A program made the translations under genes and the position numbers. A stretch of DNA of 16,303 bases from Acidobacteriaceae bacterium (lineage in GTDB: Bacteria; Acidobacteriota; Terriglobia; Terriglobales; Acidobacteriaceae): assembly GCA_030040115.1 (NCBI GenBank), contig JASHUH010000433.1:1-16303 (forward strand), given 5' to 3'. This document shows, piece after piece, positions 14,075 through 16,303 of the stretch. The first letter of the stretch is position 1. Every line of letters starts with the position of its first letter. Below the pieces are notes generated by a model, which saw nothing but the letters and a program-made list of their open reading frames with translations, made no database searches and was not told where the DNA came from.

Positions 14075-15445
14075 ATGCCATCCTCGGCGGTCAGCTACGC
14101 GGGTCAGAATCACCCCAGGTTCCTGGATGAACTCAAATCGCTGTTGCGCATTCCGTCCGTCTCCACATTGCCCGAACACAAGGCCGACTGCCGTCGCGCC
14201 GCCGAGATGCTGATGATGGAACTGAGCCACATCGGCATGGAGAACGCGCACCTCATCGAGACGGACGGCCATCCCCTGGTTTATGCCGATTGGCTGCACG
14301 CGCCGGGCAAGCCCACGGCGCTGGTGTATGGCCATTACGATGTGCAGCCGCCTGACCCCCTGGAGGAATGGCTTTCGCCGCCGTTTGAGCCCACGGAGCG
14401 TAACGGCAATGTCTACGCTCGCGGCGCCGTCGACGACAAGGGACAGGTGTGGACGCAGGTCAAGGCGCTCGAGTCGCTGCTGGCTGCCGACGGATCGCTG
14501 CCATTGAATGTCCGCGTTCTCTTCGAAGGCGAAGAAGAAGTTGGAGGGGAAGGCATCGCCGCGTTCGTGGCTTCGCGGCCGCCCGATTTGAAGGCGGATT
14601 TCGCCTTGGTCTCAGACACCGAGCTGTTTGCGCCCGGCCTGCCCACTCTTTGCGTGGGCCTGCGCGGCATGATCTACACCGAAATTGAAGCGCGCGGCGC
14701 CCGCACCGACTTGCACTCAGGCCAATATGGCGGGGCGGCGCCCAATCCTTTCGTCGCCCTGGCGCAGATTCTGGCCCAGCTCAAAGACGAAGCGGGACAC
14801 ATACTTGTTCCGGGCTTCTACGATGATATTGTTCCTCCCAGTCCCGAAGAACTGGCCGCTTGGCGCAACCTGCCGTTTGACGAAGAAGAGTACCGCATGG
14901 CCGAAGTGGGTTCTCGGCAGTTGGTGGGCGAGCCAGGGTACAGCGTTCTCGAGCGCACCTGGGCCCGGCCAACGCTGGACATCCACGGCATGCCCGGCGG
15001 CTTCATCGGCGCCGGAGCCAAAACCGTCATTCCCGCCAAAGCGACCGCCAAAGTCTCCATGCGCCTGGTTCCCGGCATGACTCCGACGAAGAGCTTCGGC
15101 CTCTATAAGAGCTACGTGGAGAAAATCGCGCCCCCCGGCGTGGACGTCGATGTCCGGCTGATTCATTCGGGCGATGCGTGCTTGGTTCCCGTCGATAATC
15201 GGTACATCCAGGCCGCCACGCGCGCCCTGAAGGAGGTTTGGGGTCGCGATACGGTGTTCATCCGCGCCGGCGGCTCGATTCCCATTGTCGGCGACTTCGC
15301 CCGCCATCTCGGCCTGCCGAGCGTCATGATGGGCTTTGGCCTTCCCGACGACAATCTACACGCGCCCAACGAGAAGTTCAATCTCCAGAACTTCGCGCTG
15401 GGCATTCAATCGCTGATCCGGTTTTTGGAAGAGGCAGGGAGCTGA
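14075..15445 (+). CDS. M20 family dipeptidase (metallopeptidase)
   Basis: A 456-aa zinc peptidase of the M20 family, closest in layout to the CNDP/PepV-like dipeptidase branch, expected to hydrolyse short peptides in the cytosol. Metal and catalytic residues are all visible: GHYDVQP (86-92; His87, Asp89), ARGAVDDKGQ (115-124; bridging Asp120), FEGEEEVG (150-157; catalytic Glu and metal ligand), SDTE (180-183; Asp181) and the last His in NLHAPNEKF (His429). The lid/dimerisation domain includes GARTDLHSGQYGG (208-220) with the conserved His214. There is no signal peptide. The start is set by a good ribosome-binding site. mobA follows 111 bases later on the same strand. The true substrate cannot be told from sequence. 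Confidence 0.94.
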   Translation: MPSSAVSYAGQNHPRFLDELKSLLRIPSVSTLPEHKADCRRAAEMLMMELSHIGMENAHLIETDGHPLVYADWLHAPGKPTALVYGHYDVQPPDPLEEWLSPPFEPTERNGNVYARGAVDDKGQVWTQVKALESLLAADGSLPLNVRVLFEGEEEVGGEGIAAFVASRPPDLKADFALVSDTELFAPGLPTLCVGLRGMIYTEIEARGARTDLHSGQYGGAAPNPFVALAQILAQLKDEAGHILVPGFYDDIVPPSPEELAAWRNLPFDEEEYRMAEVGSRQLVGEPGYSVLERTWARPTLDIHGMPGGFIGAGAKTVIPAKATAKVSMRLVPGMTPTKSFGLYKSYVEKIAPPGVDVDVRLIHSGDACLVPVDNRYIQAATRALKEVWGRDTVFIRAGGSIPIVGDFARHLGLPSVMMGFGLPDDNLHAPNEKFNLQNFALGIQSLIRFLEEAGS

Positions 15446-15460
15446 TCGGATTATGAGCGA

Positions 15461-15485
15461 TGCGGCCAAAGCCGATTCGGCCGCA
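15461..15485. other. Hairpin between the dipeptidase and mobA genes
   Basis: Perfect 7-bp inverted repeat TGCGGCC / GGCCGCA with an 11-base loop, starting 16 bases after the dipeptidase stop. It has no T-run, so it is a weak terminator candidate; mRNA 3'-end stabilisation is another possibility. Confidence 0.35.
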
Positions 15486-15556
15486 CTCAGCGGAAATTGT
15501 ACCCGGTGTTTTCGCCAAGCGTCCACGATGACCGGGAAACTCCAGGATTGCCGAAG

Positions 15557-16207
15557 ATGCACTGGCACTCTCATCTGGACGCTGCCGGTTTCGTTCTCGC
15601 CGGCGGCCAGTCGAGCCGCATGGGCCGCGACAAGGCCCTTCTTCCTTTGGCGGGCCGGCCATTGATCCAGCACGCCATGTCCATCTTGCGCGACGCGGGC
15701 CTTAAAGCTGCAATCGCGGGCGCGCGGGCGCCGATCGCGGAATTTGGCCCGGTGATTGCCGATTCCCGCGCCGGCGAAGGCCCGCTGGGAGGGATTTGCG
15801 CCGCTCTCGCTTCCAATTCTGCCCGTTACGCCGTCTTTCTGCCCGTCGATTTACCCATGCTTCCCGCGTCACTGATCGCGTATCTCGTTCACCACGCCAG
15901 CGTCACCGCTCAGGCGGTCACCATCCCATCCATGGCCGGAATCGCCCAAACTTTTCCCGCAGTGCTGGATCGCGCGACCCTGCCTGAGCTCGAATCCGAA
16001 TTAGATGCCGGCCGCCGCGGGTGCCTTTCGGGATTTCAGGCAGCCGCAGCCTCGTTTCGCCAATCGGTCAGCCCGCTGCCCGTCGAACTCCTCATCCAGG
16101 CTGGGCAAATTGCCGATCCGCGTAAGTTGCCAGCGGCGCGGTGGTTTCTCAACGTGAACACGCCTCAGGAGCTCGAGCGCGCCGAAAGCTTTCTCACCTC
16201 CCGATAA
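15557..16207 (+). CDS. mobA: Molybdenum cofactor guanylyltransferase
   Basis: Transfers GMP from GTP to molybdopterin-bound molybdenum to make the guanine dinucleotide cofactor. The 216-aa protein has the nucleotide-binding loop LAGGQSSRMGRDK (14-26), GEGPLGGI (73-80), a metal-binding VDLPML (97-102; the common form is CDMPFL) and the C-terminal NVNTPQEL (199-206). ATG 15557 is chosen because family members begin about 8-12 residues before the LAGG loop; in-frame sequence further upstream (from 15497) has no homology. AGGA (15543-15546) is about 10 bases before the ATG, a loose ribosome-binding site. No other molybdenum cofactor gene lies in the window. A related nucleotidyltransferase such as MocA is less likely given the C-terminal box. 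Confidence 0.92.
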   Translation: MHWHSHLDAAGFVLAGGQSSRMGRDKALLPLAGRPLIQHAMSILRDAGLKAAIAGARAPIAEFGPVIADSRAGEGPLGGICAALASNSARYAVFLPVDLPMLPASLIAYLVHHASVTAQAVTIPSMAGIAQTFPAVLDRATLPELESELDAGRRGCLSGFQAAAASFRQSVSPLPVELLIQAGQIADPRKLPAARWFLNVNTPQELERAESFLTSR

Positions 16208-16257
16208 CACACTGGGCGCGAGCGGCGCGGTGGGTCGCGTAATCTGAACTCAGCGCG

Positions 16258-16303
16258 ATGTCCGATCCCTCTTCCCAACCCGGGCCTTTGGAGCCGCTTG
16301 CGG
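16258..16303 (+). CDS. Possible start of a further gene, cut off by window edge
   Basis: ATG at 16258 opens a frame to the end of the window reading MSDPSSQPGPLEPLA. TAATCT (16240-16245) could be its -10, giving a very short leader. With 15 codons there is nothing to identify, and the reading is tentative. Confidence 0.35.
   Translation, partial: MSDPSSQPGPLEPLA

Noticed and set aside
15453..15665. 70-codon frame between the dipeptidase and mobA
   Set aside because: It overlaps mobA out of frame and has no recognisable domain; the hairpin and the mobA start explain the interval.

Overview
The window is a GC-rich bacterial chromosome segment with tightly packed genes. Gene content fits an Acidobacteriota (Terriglobia/Koribacter-like) genome: a DUF92 membrane protein, a YVTN beta-propeller lipoprotein, a PagL-type lipid A deacylase, a sigma-54-type two-component system, UPF0175/DUF3368 and RelBE toxin-antitoxin remnants, and an intergenic array of 8-bp GGGAACGA-like units. 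The phylum is inferred from style and gene families and has not been tested. I see no tRNA, rRNA, CRISPR array, insertion sequence or phage gene.

Layout. 1-1565 (minus): a SpoU/TrmH-type rRNA methyltransferase followed, with an ATGA overlap, by rarA, which runs off the left edge. 1742-3017 (plus): tsaC (tRNA t6A synthesis) and a YdcF/SanA-like DUF218 membrane protein, 1 base apart. 3018-3187: a tandem GGGAACGA array and a strong hairpin between convergent genes. 3188-4063 (minus): the DUF92 membrane protein. 4202-5803 (plus): a secreted beta-propeller lipoprotein. 5901-8513: tlyA and nadK, bracketed by two broken toxin-antitoxin modules. On the left an intact UPF0175 antitoxin is followed by a PIN/DUF3368 toxin that has lost its middle and its reading frame. 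On the right an intact ribbon-helix-helix antitoxin overlaps the first ~13 codons of a RelE toxin, which stops at the nadK stop codon. 8622-12784 (minus): an NtrC-family response regulator, a probable terminator, a good -24/-12 (sigma-54) promoter match, a membrane histidine kinase, and a proline-rich lipoprotein overlapping the kinase by 4 bases. 13156-13965 (minus): a PagL-like lipid A deacylase with a conservative change at one catalytic position. 14075-16207 (plus): an M20 dipeptidase and mobA. A further gene may begin at 16258.

How the genes work together. Most single genes are housekeeping: tRNA and rRNA modification, NADP supply, molybdenum cofactor, peptide turnover and fork repair. 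The most coherent accessory unit is the envelope-facing signalling block: a kinase with a periplasmic sensor, an enhancer-binding regulator whose sigma-54-contact loop is present, a lipoprotein coupled to the kinase, and a sigma-54 promoter that could let the regulator control its own kinase. The lipid A deacylase upstream on the same strand could be part of the same response, but only proximity suggests this. The other notable theme is toxin loss with antitoxin retention, seen twice within about 2.5 kb.
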